DNA from: Elioraea thermophila (ex Habib et al. 2022)
GTDB lineage: Bacteria > Pseudomonadota > Alphaproteobacteria > Acetobacterales > Acetobacteraceae
Assembly: GCF_003336755.1 (NCBI RefSeq)
Contig: NZ_QMDI01000002.1
Location: 744,001 to 808,000 of the forward strand
Length of the DNA: 64,000 bases
Direction of reading: 5' to 3'
Program-made: the position numbers and the translations under genes
Notes under the pieces: generated by a model
Database searches by the model: none
Seen by the model: the letters and a program-made list of their open reading frames with translations, nothing else
What the model was told of the DNA's origin: nothing
Shown here: piece after piece, positions 17,125 through 27,155 of the stretch
Layout of the letters: each line of letters opens with the position of its first letter
Position numbering within the stretch: the stretch's first letter is position 1

Positions 17125-18807
17125 ATGTCATCGCCCGCCAGACGCAACGTCCCCGAGATCCGCGCCCCGCGCGGCCCCACGCTCACGGCCCGCTCCTGGA
17201 CCACCGAGGCCGCACTGCGGATGCTGATGAACAACCTCGACCCGGAGGTGGCGGAACGGCCGGACGAACTCGTCGTCTACGGCGGCATCGGCAAGGCGGC
17301 GCGGGACTGGGCGTCGTTCGACGCCATCGTCGCCACCCTCAAGCGCCTCGACGAGGAGCACACGCTGCTCGTGCAGTCGGGCAAGCCCGTCGGCGTGTTC
17401 CGCACGCACCCGGACGCCCCGCGCGTGCTGATCGCGAATTCCAACCTCGTTCCCGCCTGGGCGACGTGGGAGCATTTCGATGCGCTCGATCGCGCGGGGC
17501 TGATGATGTACGGGCAGATGACGGCGGGGTCCTGGATCTACATCGGCAGCCAGGGCATCGTGCAGGGCACCTACGAGACCTTCGCCGAAGTGGGTCGCCG
17601 TCATTACGGCGGCGATCTGTCCGGGCGATGGATCCTGACCGCGGGCTTGGGCGGCATGGGGGGGGCGCAGCCGCTTGCCGCCGTGTTCGCCGGCGCGGCG
17701 CTGCTCGCCGTCGAGTGCCAGCCCTCGCGCATCGAGAAGCGGCTCGCCACCGGCTATCTCGACGCCTGGGCGCGCGATCTCGACGAGGCGCTGGCGATGA
17801 TCCGCGACGCCTGCGCCAAGCGCGAGGCGAAGAGTGTCGCCGTGCTCGGCAACGCGGCCGAGATCTATCCAGAGCTCGTCCGGCGCGGCATTCGCCCCGA
17901 TGCGGTGACGGATCAAACCAGCGCGCATGACCCGACCAACGGCTACCTGCCGGCCGGCTGGACGCTCGCCGAATGGGAGGAGCGGCGACGGACCGACCCC
18001 CAAGGCACGGCGAAGGCGGCGAAACGCTCGATGGTGGCGCAGGTCGAGGCGATGCTCGCCTGGCACCGCATGGGCGTGCCCGTGCTCGACTATGGGAACA
18101 ACATCCGCCAGATGGCGAAGGACGAGGGACTTGCGGACGCCTTCGCCTTCCCGGGCTTCGTGCCGGCCTACATCCGCCCTCTGTTCTGCCGCGGCATCGG
18201 CCCCTTCCGCTGGGTCGCGCTCTCCGGCGACCCGGACGACATCCGGCGCACCGACGAGAGGGTGAAGGAACTGATCCCCGACGACCCGCACCTGCATCGC
18301 TGGCTCGACATGGCGCAAGCGCGCATCCGCTTTCAGGGCCTGCCCGCACGAATCTGCTGGCTGGGTCTCGGCCAGCGTCACCGCGTCGGGCTCGCCTTCA
18401 ACGAGATGGTGGCGCGCGGCGAGGTCTCCGCGCCGATCGTGATCGGGCGCGATCATCTCGACTCCGGCTCGGTCGCCTCGCCGAACCGGGAAACCGAGGC
18501 GATGCGCGACGGCTCGGATGCCGTTTCCGACTGGCCGCTGTTGAACGCGCTGCTCAATTGCGCCTCCGGCGCGACCTGGGTGTCGCTCCATCACGGCGGC
18601 GGCGTGGGCATGGGCTACTCGCAGCACGCCGGCATGGTCATCGTCGCCGACGGTACGGCGGCGGCGGCCAAGCGGTTGGCGCGCGTGCTGTGGAACGACC
18701 CCGCCTCGGGCGTGATGCGGCACGCCGACGCGGGCTACGAGGAGGCGATCGCCTGCGCGGTGGAGCATGGCCTCGATCTGCCGATGCTCAGGCAGGGCGC
18801 GCGATGA
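17125..18807 (+). CDS. hutU: Urocanate hydratase HutU
   Basis: 560 aa cytosolic enzyme using tightly bound NAD to convert urocanate to imidazolonepropionate, step 2 of histidine degradation. Family landmarks are [59 protein letters not shown], the glycine-rich NAD site [28 protein letters not shown] and [19 protein letters not shown]. Full length (about 555 aa is usual). Start ATG 17125 follows GAGGAG. It overlaps hutH by 4 bp (ATGA). hutI, hutG and a HutC regulator are not in the window. Confidence 0.97.
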   Translation: MSSPARRNVPEIRAPRGPTLTARSWTTEAALRMLMNNLDPEVAERPDELVVYGGIGKAARDWASFDAIVATLKRLDEEHTLLVQSGKPVGVFRTHPDAPRVLIANSNLVPAWATWEHFDALDRAGLMMYGQMTAGSWIYIGSQGIVQGTYETFAEVGRRHYGGDLSGRWILTAGLGGMGGAQPLAAVFAGAALLAVECQPSRIEKRLATGYLDAWARDLDEALAMIRDACAKREAKSVAVLGNAAEIYPELVRRGIRPDAVTDQTSAHDPTNGYLPAGWTLAEWEERRRTDPQGTAKAAKRSMVAQVEAMLAWHRMGVPVLDYGNNIRQMAKDEGLADAFAFPGFVPAYIRPLFCRGIGPFRWVALSGDPDDIRRTDERVKELIPDDPHLHRWLDMAQARIRFQGLPARICWLGLGQRHRVGLAFNEMVARGEVSAPIVIGRDHLDSGSVASPNRETEAMRDGSDAVSDWPLLNALLNCASGATWVSLHHGGGVGMGYSQHAGMVIVADGTAAAAKRLARVLWNDPASGVMRHADAGYEEAIACAVEHGLDLPMLRQGAR

Positions 18808-20336
18808 GCCGCGTCATCGTTCCGGGGGCGATGCCGCTTCGCCTGCTGCGCGATCTGCGTCAGGCCGGGCCCGTCGGGCTCTGCGAGGGCTGGCGCGAGG
18901 GGGTTGAGGCATCCGCCTCCGCCGTCGCCGCCCTCGTTTCCCGCGGCGAACCCGCCTACGGCGTGAACACCGGCTTCGGACGTCTCGCCACCACGCGCAT
19001 CGCCGAAGAGAAGCTGGCGCGGCTGCAGCTCAACCTGGTGCGCAGCCATGCCGCCGGTGTCGGCCCCCCCTTGCCCGACGCGGTCGTTCGTCTCGTTCTT
19101 GCTCTGAAAGCCGCCGCCCTCGCCCGCGGCTACTCCGGCGTCCGCCCCGCGGTCATCGAGGCGCTGCTTGGCCTCCTCTCGTCAGACGCGCTGCCGGTGA
19201 TCCCCTCGCAAGGCTCGGTCGGCGCTTCGGGCGATCTCGCTCCGCTTGCGCATCTGACTCTGGTGCTCATCGGCGAAGGCGAGGCGAGGCTGCCGTCCGG
19301 GCGTATCGTTGCGGGGTCGGAAGCTTTGCTCTTCGCCGACCTCGAACCTCTGGTGCTTGCCCCGAAGGAGGGGCTCGCGCTGCTGAACGGCACGCAGGTG
19401 TCGACCGCGCTGGCCCTCGATGCCCTGTTCCGGCTCGAGACCTGCTTCGCTACCGCGCTCGTCACCGGTGCGCTCGCGGTGGATGGCGCGCGCGGAGCGG
19501 ACACGCCGTTCGATGCACGCATCCACGATTTGCGGGGGCATCGCGGCCAGGCCGAGGTGGCGGCCTGCTTGCGCGAGCTGTTGGCGGGCAGCGCGATCCG
19601 CGACAGCCACCGGGTCGGCGACCCCCGTGTGCAGGACCCCTATTCGCTGCGCTGCCAGCCGCAGGTGATGGGCGCGGTGCTCGATCTGATCCGTTTCGCC
19701 GCCGCCACGCTGCTGGCGGAGGCGAACGCGGTCACCGACAACCCGCTCGTTTTCGCCGAGACGGGAGAGATCCTTTCGGGCGGCAACTTCCACGCCGAAC
19801 CGGTGGCTTTCGCCGCCGACATCCTCGCCCTCGCCACCACCGAGATCGCCAACCTGAGCGAGCGGCGCATCGCCCTGCTGATGGATCCCGCCCTGTCGGG
19901 TCTTCCGCCTTTCCTCGCCGCCGATCCGGGGCTCGATTCGGGCTTCATGCTTGCCCACGTCACCGCCGCCGCGCTGGCCGCCGAGACGAAGGCGCTCGCC
20001 AACCCACGCTCGACCGACACCATCCCGACCAGCGCCAACCAGGAGGACCACGTGAGCTTGGCGACCGCCGCCGCACATCGCCTCGGCGCCATGCTGGACA
20101 ACCTGGAGGCGATCCTCGCCATCGAAGCGCTCGTGGCCGCCCAGGCGGTGGAGGCGCACCGCCCGCTCCGCTCCTCGGAGGCGCTCGAGCAGGCGCTGAG
20201 CCTGATCCGCACCCGCGCCCCGCGCTGGGAGGAGGACCGTGTGGCCGCAACCGACATCGCCGCCCTGCGCGCTCTGGTGGCGGAAGGGGGGCTCGCCTCG
20301 CTCGCTCCCATCGCCTTGCCGTCGCGATCCGGCTGA
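18804..20336 (+). CDS. hutH: Histidine ammonia-lyase HutH
   Basis: 510 aa enzyme that deaminates histidine to urocanate, step 1 of histidine degradation. It carries the Ala141-Ser142-Gly143 triad inside [14 protein letters not shown], which cyclises to the electrophilic MIO cofactor. Other motifs are YGVNTGFG near residues 52-59, DNPLVF and [10 protein letters not shown]. The start overlaps the hutU stop, so the pair is translationally coupled. Length and motifs are normal for the family. Confidence 0.97.
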   Translation: MSRVIVPGAMPLRLLRDLRQAGPVGLCEGWREGVEASASAVAALVSRGEPAYGVNTGFGRLATTRIAEEKLARLQLNLVRSHAAGVGPPLPDAVVRLVLALKAAALARGYSGVRPAVIEALLGLLSSDALPVIPSQGSVGASGDLAPLAHLTLVLIGEGEARLPSGRIVAGSEALLFADLEPLVLAPKEGLALLNGTQVSTALALDALFRLETCFATALVTGALAVDGARGADTPFDARIHDLRGHRGQAEVAACLRELLAGSAIRDSHRVGDPRVQDPYSLRCQPQVMGAVLDLIRFAAATLLAEANAVTDNPLVFAETGEILSGGNFHAEPVAFAADILALATTEIANLSERRIALLMDPALSGLPPFLAADPGLDSGFMLAHVTAAALAAETKALANPRSTDTIPTSANQEDHVSLATAAAHRLGAMLDNLEAILAIEALVAAQAVEAHRPLRSSEALEQALSLIRTRAPRWEEDRVAATDIAALRALVAEGGLASLAPIALPSRSG

Positions 20337-20422
20337 GCGGGGGCTGGCCCCGGCCGCGCGTCGGACTATCATCGCGCCGGAAACCCCAGAGCACGGCGAG
20401 CGAGCGATAAGGAGCCCCCCCC

Positions 20423-21508
20423 ATGCGTCGCAGGAACGTCCTCTCCGCCGCCGCGGCCGCCACCGCCGCGACCCTCGCCACACCAGCCATCGCGCAAGGC
20501 AGGCTCGAGTGGCGCATGGTGACCTCCTGGCCGATGAACCTGCCCGGGCCGGGCACGGCGGCGAACAAGCTCGCCGAGCGGATCACCGCGCTGTCCGGGG
20601 GCCGGCTGACGGTGCGCGTGTTCGGCGCCGGCCAGATCGTGCCCGCCCTCGGCGTGTTCGATGCGGTGAGCCAGGGCACGGCCGAGATGTATCACTCCGT
20701 GCCGTCGTTGTGGCTCTCCAAGCTGCGCGGCATCGGCTTCTTCGGCTCCTTCCCCTTCGGTCTCACCGCGCAGGAGCAGTCGGCCTGGATCAACCATGGC
20801 GGCGGCCAGGCGCTCTATGACGAGGCCTATGCGCGTTTCGGCATCAAACCGTTCCTCTGCGGCAACTCCGGGCCGCAGTGGCTCGGGTGGTTCCGCCGCG
20901 AGATCCGCAGCGTGGAGGATTTCCGGGGCCTCAGGTTCCGCACCGCCGGCTTGGGCGGAGAGATGTTCCGCCGCGTCGGGGCGACGGTGGTCACGTTGCC
21001 GGGTGGGGAGATCTTCCAGGCCCTGCAGTCGGGCACCATCGACGCCGCGGAATTCGTCGGACCCTGGACGGACGCGCCCTTGGGCTTCCATCAGGTGGCG
21101 AAGAACTACTACTGGCCGGGGGTGCAGGAACCCTCCTCGGCCGAGGAATGCGGCGTGAACAAGGCCGCCTATGATCGCCTGCCGGACGATCTCAAGCTCG
21201 CCATCCGCATGGCCTGCCAGAGCCTGCACGACGAGGTGGTGACGGAATACGACCATCGCCACGCCGTCGCGCTGCGCGAACTCGTCACCCGCCACGGCGT
21301 GGTGGTGCGCGAGGCCCCGCGCGACCTCCTCATCGCGCTCGGCAACGCCGCCGGCGAGGTGCTGCAGAGCCTGCGCGAGGACCAGGATCCGCTGACCCGT
21401 CGCATCGCCGAGGCCTATGTCGCGTTCCGCAACCAGTCGGCCGAGTACATGCGCTACTCCTACGCGGGCCAGTTCGCCGCGCGCGACCTGCCGATCCGCT
21501 GGGGCTGA
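20423..21508 (+). CDS. TRAP transporter substrate-binding protein, copy 1
   Basis: 361 aa DctP-family periplasmic binding protein. The N-terminal signal sequence begins MRRRNVLSAAAAATAAT with cleavage near AIAQG. The body has the family blocks TSWPMNLPGPGTAANKLAERI, NSGPQWLGWFRREI and GTIDAAEFVGPWTD. These resemble the TakP-like subgroup that binds monocarboxylic oxo acids, so a 2-oxoacid ligand is possible. Start ATG 20423 follows AAGGAG. It is the first of two tandem homologous binding proteins before one DctQM pair, 86 bp after hutH. Confidence 0.88.
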   Translation: MRRRNVLSAAAAATAATLATPAIAQGRLEWRMVTSWPMNLPGPGTAANKLAERITALSGGRLTVRVFGAGQIVPALGVFDAVSQGTAEMYHSVPSLWLSKLRGIGFFGSFPFGLTAQEQSAWINHGGGQALYDEAYARFGIKPFLCGNSGPQWLGWFRREIRSVEDFRGLRFRTAGLGGEMFRRVGATVVTLPGGEIFQALQSGTIDAAEFVGPWTDAPLGFHQVAKNYYWPGVQEPSSAEECGVNKAAYDRLPDDLKLAIRMACQSLHDEVVTEYDHRHAVALRELVTRHGVVVREAPRDLLIALGNAAGEVLQSLREDQDPLTRRIAEAYVAFRNQSAEYMRYSYAGQFAARDLPIRWG

Positions 21509-21553
21509 GGGAGCGTGCGAACGAACGCGACGACGAGGGAGGAGAGGGCGGCG

Positions 21554-22636
21554 ATGAGACGGCGAACGGTCCTGCGTGCGGGTGCTGCTGGTGCGACGGC
21601 GGCACTCGCCGCACCCGCCATCGCGCAAGGGCGGGTGGAGTGGCGGATGGTCACGTCCTGGCCGCGCAATCTGCCGGGCCCGGGCACGCAGGCGCAGAAG
21701 GTGGCCGACCGCATCACCCAGCTCACCGGCGGGCGCATCACGGTCCGCCTGTTCGCCGCCGGCGAAATCGTGCCTCCCTTCGGTGTGTTCGACGCGGTGA
21801 GCCAGGGTACGGCCGATCTCTACCACGCCACCTCGCATTTCTGGTTCAGCCGTTCGCGCGCCGCCGCGATCATCGGCAGCTTCCCGTTCGGCCTGACCAA
21901 CAGCGAACTCGTCGGCTGGCTTCGCTTCGGCGGCGGCCAGGCGCAGTGGGACGAGCTCTACGCGCGGTTCAACCTCAAACCCTTTCTCTGCGGCAATTCG
22001 GGGCCGCAATGGACCGGCTTCTTCCGCCGCGAACTGACGGGTCCGGAGGATTTCCGCGGCCTGCGCATCCGGGCGGGTGGGCTGATCGGCGCCGTCTATC
22101 AGCGTCTCGGCGCCGCCGTGCAGCAGATGCCGGTGGGCGAGGTCTTCCAGGCCCTGCAGGCCGGCACCATCGACGCGGCCGAATTCGCCGGCCCATGGTC
22201 GGACGGGCCGCTGGGACTCGGCCGTGTGGCGCGCTTCTACTATCAGCCGTGCGGGCAGGAACCGTCCGCCAGCCTGGAGACGGTGATCCACAAGCCGCGC
22301 TTCGATGCCCTGCCCGAGGATCTGAAGCTCGCCGTCCGTTTCGCCTGCGAAAGCATGAACGAGGAGAGCATCGCCGAGTGGGACCACATGAACCCGCGCG
22401 CGCTCGCCGAGATGGTCGAGCGTCAGGGCGTGCAGGTCCGCGCCGTGCCGGAGCCCCTCGTGCGCGCCATGGCGGAGGCGGCCTGGGCGGTGATGCAGGA
22501 GCTCGCCGAGATCCCCGACCCGCTCGAGCGCGCCATCGTGCGCAGCATCATCGCCTATCGCCAACAAGGCGTGGAGTATTTCGGCACCGCCTACGTGCCG
22601 ACGCACGCCGGTCGCGCGCTGCAGCGGTGGGGCTGA
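21554..22636 (+). CDS. TRAP transporter substrate-binding protein, copy 2
   Basis: 360 aa DctP-family periplasmic protein, an obvious paralogue of the preceding one. It keeps TSWPRNLPGPGTQAQKVADRI, CGNSGPQWTGFFRREL and GTIDAAEFAGPWSD. The signal peptide begins MRRRTVLRAG with cleavage near AIAQG. ATG 21554 is chosen because it starts directly with the twin-arginine signal. It overlaps the small permease gene by about 10 bp. A tandem duplication followed by divergence could give two ligand specificities for one membrane translocon. Confidence 0.88.
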   Translation: MRRRTVLRAGAAGATAALAAPAIAQGRVEWRMVTSWPRNLPGPGTQAQKVADRITQLTGGRITVRLFAAGEIVPPFGVFDAVSQGTADLYHATSHFWFSRSRAAAIIGSFPFGLTNSELVGWLRFGGGQAQWDELYARFNLKPFLCGNSGPQWTGFFRRELTGPEDFRGLRIRAGGLIGAVYQRLGAAVQQMPVGEVFQALQAGTIDAAEFAGPWSDGPLGLGRVARFYYQPCGQEPSASLETVIHKPRFDALPEDLKLAVRFACESMNEESIAEWDHMNPRALAEMVERQGVQVRAVPEPLVRAMAEAAWAVMQELAEIPDPLERAIVRSIIAYRQQGVEYFGTAYVPTHAGRALQRWG

Positions 22637-23175
22637 TCGCCGCTCTCGCCCGTGGGCTCGACCGCATCGGCGACTCGGTCGGGCGCGTGGTGATGTGGCT
22701 CGCCGTCCTGCTCGTCTTCCTGCAGCTCGCCGTCGTCCTGCTGCGCTACGGGTTCTCGACGAGCTTCATCCAGCTGCAGGAAAGCGTGGTGTACACGCAC
22801 GCCACCCTGTTCATGCTCGGCATCGCCTACACCATGCTGCACGAGGGCCATGTGCGGGTGGACATCCTGCAGGCGGGGCTGTCGCCGAAACGGCGCGCGC
22901 TGATCGATTTCGCCGGCGTCCTTCTCGCCGCGATCCCGTTCGCGCTTCTCGTGCTGTGGACGTCCTGGCCCTTCGTCGCGGCCTCATGGCGAATCCGCGA
23001 AGGGGCGATCGCCTATGGTGGGCTTCCGTTCCAGTATCTCCTCAAGTCGCTGATCCCGGCGATGGCGATCTTGCTGCTCCTGCAGGCCATCGCGCATGGC
23101 TGCCGCTGCGTCCTGACGCTTGCCGGCCACCGCCCCGACCACCGGGGCCCTGCCTTCGCGCCTGCCCGCCGCTGA
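22627..23175 (+). CDS. dctQ: TRAP transporter small permease DctQ
   Basis: 182 aa four-TM small membrane subunit of the TRAP transporter. Hydrophobic segments lie near residues 20-40, 55-75, 90-110 and 135-155. The conserved LQESVVYTHATLFMLGIAYTMLHEGHVRVDIL block is diagnostic. I take GTG 22627 as the start, overlapping the binding-protein gene by 10 bp; the next in-frame ATG would remove part of TM1. The large permease starts 3 bp after its stop. Confidence 0.85.
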   Translation: MGLIAALARGLDRIGDSVGRVVMWLAVLLVFLQLAVVLLRYGFSTSFIQLQESVVYTHATLFMLGIAYTMLHEGHVRVDILQAGLSPKRRALIDFAGVLLAAIPFALLVLWTSWPFVAASWRIREGAIAYGGLPFQYLLKSLIPAMAILLLLQAIAHGCRCVLTLAGHRPDHRGPAFAPARR

Positions 23176-23178
23176 ACC

Positions 23179-24750
23179 ATGACCCACTGGCTCGGCGGTG
23201 TGCTCGATCTCCTGATGTTCCTCGCGCTCTGCGCGGGCATCCTGTCCGGGTTTCCGGTCGTCTTCATCCTTACCGGCTCGGCGATCCTGTTCGGCGCGCT
23301 CGGCTGGCTGATGGGCGTGTTCTCGCCGGCTCTCCTCGGCGCGCTCGCCCCCCGCATCTTCGGCATCATGACCTCGGAGGTGCTGATCGCGATCCCGCTC
23401 TTCGTCTTCATGGGCATGATGCTGGAGCGGTCGAAGATCGCGGAGGACCTCCTGGAAACGATGGGGCGGCTGTTCGGTGGCGTGCGCGGTGGTCTCGCCG
23501 TCTCGGTCTCGGTGGTCGGTGCCCTGCTGGCCGCCTCGACCGGAATCGTGGGCGCCACCGTGGTGACGATGGGGCTGATGGCCCTGCCGGCAATGCTGCG
23601 CAACCGGTACGATACGGGTTTCGCCTGCGGCACGATCTGCGCCGCCGGCACCCTCGGCCAGATCATCCCGCCCTCGACCGTGATGGTGATCCTCGGCGAG
23701 ATCATCTCCGCCGCCTACCAGCAGGCGCAGCTCGCCCAGGGCAAGTTCTCCATCACCACGGTGAGCGTCGGCCAGCTCTTCGCCGGTTCGCTGATCCCGG
23801 GGCTCCTGCTCGTCGGGCTTTACATCGCCTACCAGTTGGCCGCCGCCTGGCTGCGTCCCGAGCTCGCTCCTCCCCTGCCGCCCGATGCCCGCGGCACGGT
23901 CGAGCGGGGCGCGCTGCTCGCCGCCCTCGCCCCGCCGATCGTGCTGATCGTTTCCGTCCTCGGTTCCATCCTCGGCGGCATCGCCACGCCGACCGAGGCT
24001 GCCGCCGTCGGTGCCGCCGGGGCGCTGCTGCTCGCCGCACGACGCCTCTCGGCTTCCCGCTGGCCCTCCCTCCTCGCCGTGCTTTCCGCCGTCGCGCTCG
24101 TTGCGCTTGCCTCTTCCTTCGATCTTCGGCTCGGGCGCGCCGCACCTACCGCGACCGAACGCCTCGCCATCCTCGCCGCCCTTGCCGCCTCCGCGGGCCT
24201 CGCCGTCTCCCTGGCGCACGCGGTGTGGCTAAGCCTGCGCGCCGGCGTGCTGGCCACCGTCGCCCGCTCCACGCTGACGATCACGGCGATGATCTTCGCC
24301 ATGTTGATCGGGGCGACGGTCTTTGCCCTCGTCTTCCGGGGCCTGGGCGGGGATGACATGGTGCATGCCGCCCTCTCCGCCCTGCCCGGTGGGGTGACGG
24401 GAGCGCTCGCCGCGGTGATGGCTGTGGTCTTCGCCCTGGGCTTCTTCCTCGACTTCGTCGAGATCGCGATCATCGTCATTCCGATCGTCGGTCCGATCAT
24501 CCTGCAAATGGACGTCGACCCGATCTGGTTCGGTGTGCTGATCGCGGTGAACCTGCAGACCTCCTTCCTCACCCCGCCTTTCGGCTTCGCCCTCTTCTAT
24601 CTCCGTGGCGTCGCACCGGCCGAGGTGCGTACGGCGCAGATCTACCGCGGCATCGTGCCCTTCGTCGCCCTCCAGCTGCTCGGGCTTGCGCTCACCGCCT
24701 TGCATCCCCCGCTCGCCACCTGGCTGCCGCGCGCCCTGTTCGGCCGCTGA
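23179..24750 (+). CDS. dctM: TRAP transporter large permease DctM
   Basis: 523 aa multi-spanning Na+-coupled permease of the DctM family. Motifs include IPLFVFMGMMLERSKIAEDLL, GIVGATVVTMGL, the reentrant-loop region GTLGQIIPPSTVMVIL and a C-terminal TSFLTPPFGFALFYLRG. It is about 90 residues longer than the common 425-430 aa DctM. The extra part is a poorly conserved hydrophobic stretch around residues 280-345, as in some larger DctM subfamilies. It forms the translocon with DctQ. A 44 bp gap separates it from the next operon. Confidence 0.9.
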   Translation: MTHWLGGVLDLLMFLALCAGILSGFPVVFILTGSAILFGALGWLMGVFSPALLGALAPRIFGIMTSEVLIAIPLFVFMGMMLERSKIAEDLLETMGRLFGGVRGGLAVSVSVVGALLAASTGIVGATVVTMGLMALPAMLRNRYDTGFACGTICAAGTLGQIIPPSTVMVILGEIISAAYQQAQLAQGKFSITTVSVGQLFAGSLIPGLLLVGLYIAYQLAAAWLRPELAPPLPPDARGTVERGALLAALAPPIVLIVSVLGSILGGIATPTEAAAVGAAGALLLAARRLSASRWPSLLAVLSAVALVALASSFDLRLGRAAPTATERLAILAALAASAGLAVSLAHAVWLSLRAGVLATVARSTLTITAMIFAMLIGATVFALVFRGLGGDDMVHAALSALPGGVTGALAAVMAVVFALGFFLDFVEIAIIVIPIVGPIILQMDVDPIWFGVLIAVNLQTSFLTPPFGFALFYLRGVAPAEVRTAQIYRGIVPFVALQLLGLALTALHPPLATWLPRALFGR

Positions 24751-24794
24751 AGCGGGCATTCCCGCCGGCGCGTGATCTGGCATAGGGTTGTCGC

Positions 24795-27155
24795 ATGCGG
24801 GAGGGCCGTGCCGTCCTCGGCGAGGAGGTGATCGACGTGTCGCGCGATCCGCGCGCGGCCAAAGTCGCCTCGCGTCGTCGCCTGCTCCGGGTCGCGGTTC
24901 CCTTCCTTGCCGCCGCGGCCCTGGTTGCCGCTGCTCTCGGCATGGTCGCCATCGGTCACATCGGCACCCGGGCGGAGGCGCTGCGTCTTGCCGACACGGT
25001 GCTCGAGGCGCTCGAGAAACGGATCGAGACCGAGGTCGCGGCCTGGCTCGGCCCGGCTGAGCGGGCGGTCAGGCTCATGGCCGAACTGCACGCCGGTGAG
25101 ACGCTGGGTCGTGATGCGGCGCGGATGCGCGATTTCGGCGCAGGCCTGCTCAGCGCCGTGCCCCAGATCGCCGCCGTGTTCTACGGCAGTGCGGACGGCG
25201 CCTTCGTGATGGCGCGGCGGGAGGGGGAGAAGACGATCGCGATCAAGACGATCGAGCCCCATCCGCAACGGCGGGTCTTCATCGAGGTACGCGACCTCGG
25301 CGCCGAGAGCGTGCGTGAGAGCGATGCCGTCGATGATGGTTTCGATCCGCGCACCCGTCCCTGGTTCAAGGGAGCGATGGCGAGTGCCGGCATCCACTGG
25401 ACGGAAATCTACGTCTTCTTCACCGATCGCGTCCCGGGCCTCACCGTTTCCCTCGCCTTGCCCGAGCGCGAGGATCGGCCGGCCGCCGTCGTCGGGGCCG
25501 ACATCCGGCTCGATGCGCTGAGCCATTTCCTGTCCAGCCTGCGCGTCGGCAGCTCAGGCAAGGCGATGATCCTCGATCGTGCCGGCCGCCTCGTCGCCTT
25601 TCCCGAAGCGGACCGCACCATCCGCCAGGACGGCGAGGCGCTGAAGCCGGTGCGGCTCGACCAGCTCGAGGATCCCGTGCTCACCCGCGCCTTCGACGCG
25701 CTTCGCCTCGAGGGCCCGGGGCGGCGGGTGATGGCCATCGGCGGGGAACGCTACATCAGCCTCTCCACGCCGCTCGATACCCTGGTCGGCCGGGACTGGG
25801 TGCTGATGCTGGTCGTGCCGGAGGACGACCTCGTCGGTTTCGTCGGCCGCAACAGCCGCGTCGTCCTCGCTGCCGGCGCGGTCGTGGCACTCCTTGCCCT
25901 CATTCTCGCCGCCCTGTCGATGCGCGAGGGGCTGCGGGCCGATGCGCGGGCCCGCGATCTCGATCGCTACCGGCGCGAGACCGAGGCCGAGACGAACGCC
26001 CTCGCACTGCTGGCCACCGATCCCGATGTCGGCGACCCGCAGGCCCCGCGCGGACTTCAGCGCATCACGGAGACGGTCGCGCGCGCCGTCTCCGCCCGCC
26101 GAGTCGGTCTGTGGCGGATCGGCGCCGGCCGGCGCAGTCTGGCCGCCGCCGACATTTTCGATGCCGAAACAGCTTTGCATTCCGCCGCCGTGCAGCTCTC
26201 CGCCGAAACGATCGGCGAGGCGATCGCCCCGCTGGCGACGGGCCGGCTTGAGGTCGATGCCGCGCGCCCCGAGCCGCGATCCGCCGCCCTGACGCGACTC
26301 TACCTCGCGACCAACGGCACCCGTCGCCTTCTCTCGGTGCCGATCCGATCCGCTGGCGAGACGGTCGTGCTCCTCTGGATCGAGGATGCCGCCGCTGCGC
26401 CCGATGGCGCGCGTGTCTTCGCTGAGGCGGCCGCCACCATTCTGGCGCGTCGTTTCCGCCGGGAGGCCGGAAACGGGGTCGGGCTCCGCTCCTCGACCGC
26501 CCCGGTGTCTCAACCCGCCGCAGTCGGCCACGCCACGGCGGAAGCACGGCGGCCGGGCACCGGGTTCCTGGGCCGTCTCGCCGCTCTCGGCGTCCGGTCC
26601 AAGGAGGGTGACGTCGAACTCTTCACCGATGCCACTGTCCTCGTCCTGCTGTTCACCGATCCTGCCGCCCTTGCAGCCCGCAGCGCGTCGGACCGCCCGC
26701 TTGCAGCCGAAGCCGTCAGCACGATCCGCCGCGTGCTCGAGCGGGAAGGAGTCGGCTATCTCAGGCTTGCCGGGCAAGGCGTGATCGCAGCGTCCGGTCT
26801 CGACGGCGATCCCGCCGCGGGCGCGCGACGCATGAGCCAGGCCGCGCTCGCCCTGCAGGAAGCCATGACCAGTCTGTTCCTGGAGGCCGACCGGCGCCCG
26901 GCATTCCGAATCGGCATCGCAACGGGAGATGCCCTCGGCGTCGTGGTCGATGAGGACGGCGGCGGGTTCAACCTGTGGGGCGAGGCGGTGGAAGCGGCGA
27001 CGGCTCTCGCCGAGTCGGCCGCCGAGGGCATGATCCAGGTCGGTGAGCGGACCCAAGCTCTCGCGGCGGACACTTTCTTCGTTCGACCGCGCGGTCGCTT
27101 CTGGCTGGAGGGACGCGGCGAGACGGCAACCTACTATCTGATGGCACGGACATGA
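24795..27155 (+). CDS. Membrane sensor: dCache domain, GAF-like domain, degenerate class III cyclase domain
   Basis: 786 aa protein with TM1 near residues 35-58, a periplasmic dCache-like sensor (about 60-345; DPRTRPWFKGAM is typical), TM2 near 355-377, a GAF-like domain (about 400-560) and a C-terminal class III nucleotide-cyclase fold (about 610-785). The cyclase looks inactive. Asp622 in LLFTDPAAL may be the first metal ligand, but the second metal Asp is Gln661 (GQGVIAASG where GDG is usual). The NxxxR transition-state motif is replaced in GEAVEAATALAES. It probably acts as a ligand-responsive regulator rather than a cAMP producer. Its stop overlaps the mlaE-like start (ATGATGA), so it belongs to the MCE operon. 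Confidence 0.75.
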   Translation: MREGRAVLGEEVIDVSRDPRAAKVASRRRLLRVAVPFLAAAALVAAALGMVAIGHIGTRAEALRLADTVLEALEKRIETEVAAWLGPAERAVRLMAELHAGETLGRDAARMRDFGAGLLSAVPQIAAVFYGSADGAFVMARREGEKTIAIKTIEPHPQRRVFIEVRDLGAESVRESDAVDDGFDPRTRPWFKGAMASAGIHWTEIYVFFTDRVPGLTVSLALPEREDRPAAVVGADIRLDALSHFLSSLRVGSSGKAMILDRAGRLVAFPEADRTIRQDGEALKPVRLDQLEDPVLTRAFDALRLEGPGRRVMAIGGERYISLSTPLDTLVGRDWVLMLVVPEDDLVGFVGRNSRVVLAAGAVVALLALILAALSMREGLRADARARDLDRYRRETEAETNALALLATDPDVGDPQAPRGLQRITETVARAVSARRVGLWRIGAGRRSLAAADIFDAETALHSAAVQLSAETIGEAIAPLATGRLEVDAARPEPRSAALTRLYLATNGTRRLLSVPIRSAGETVVLLWIEDAAAAPDGARVFAEAAATILARRFRREAGNGVGLRSSTAPVSQPAAVGHATAEARRPGTGFLGRLAALGVRSKEGDVELFTDATVLVLLFTDPAALAARSASDRPLAAEAVSTIRRVLEREGVGYLRLAGQGVIAASGLDGDPAAGARRMSQAALALQEAMTSLFLEADRRPAFRIGIATGDALGVVVDEDGGGFNLWGEAVEAATALAESAAEGMIQVGERTQALAADTFFVRPRGRFWLEGRGETATYYLMART

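Noticed and set aside
20369-22606. A 745-codon open frame on the - strand
   Set aside because: Mirror of the two tandem TRAP binding proteins. The apparent internal repetition comes from the duplicated sense genes, not from a real repeat protein.
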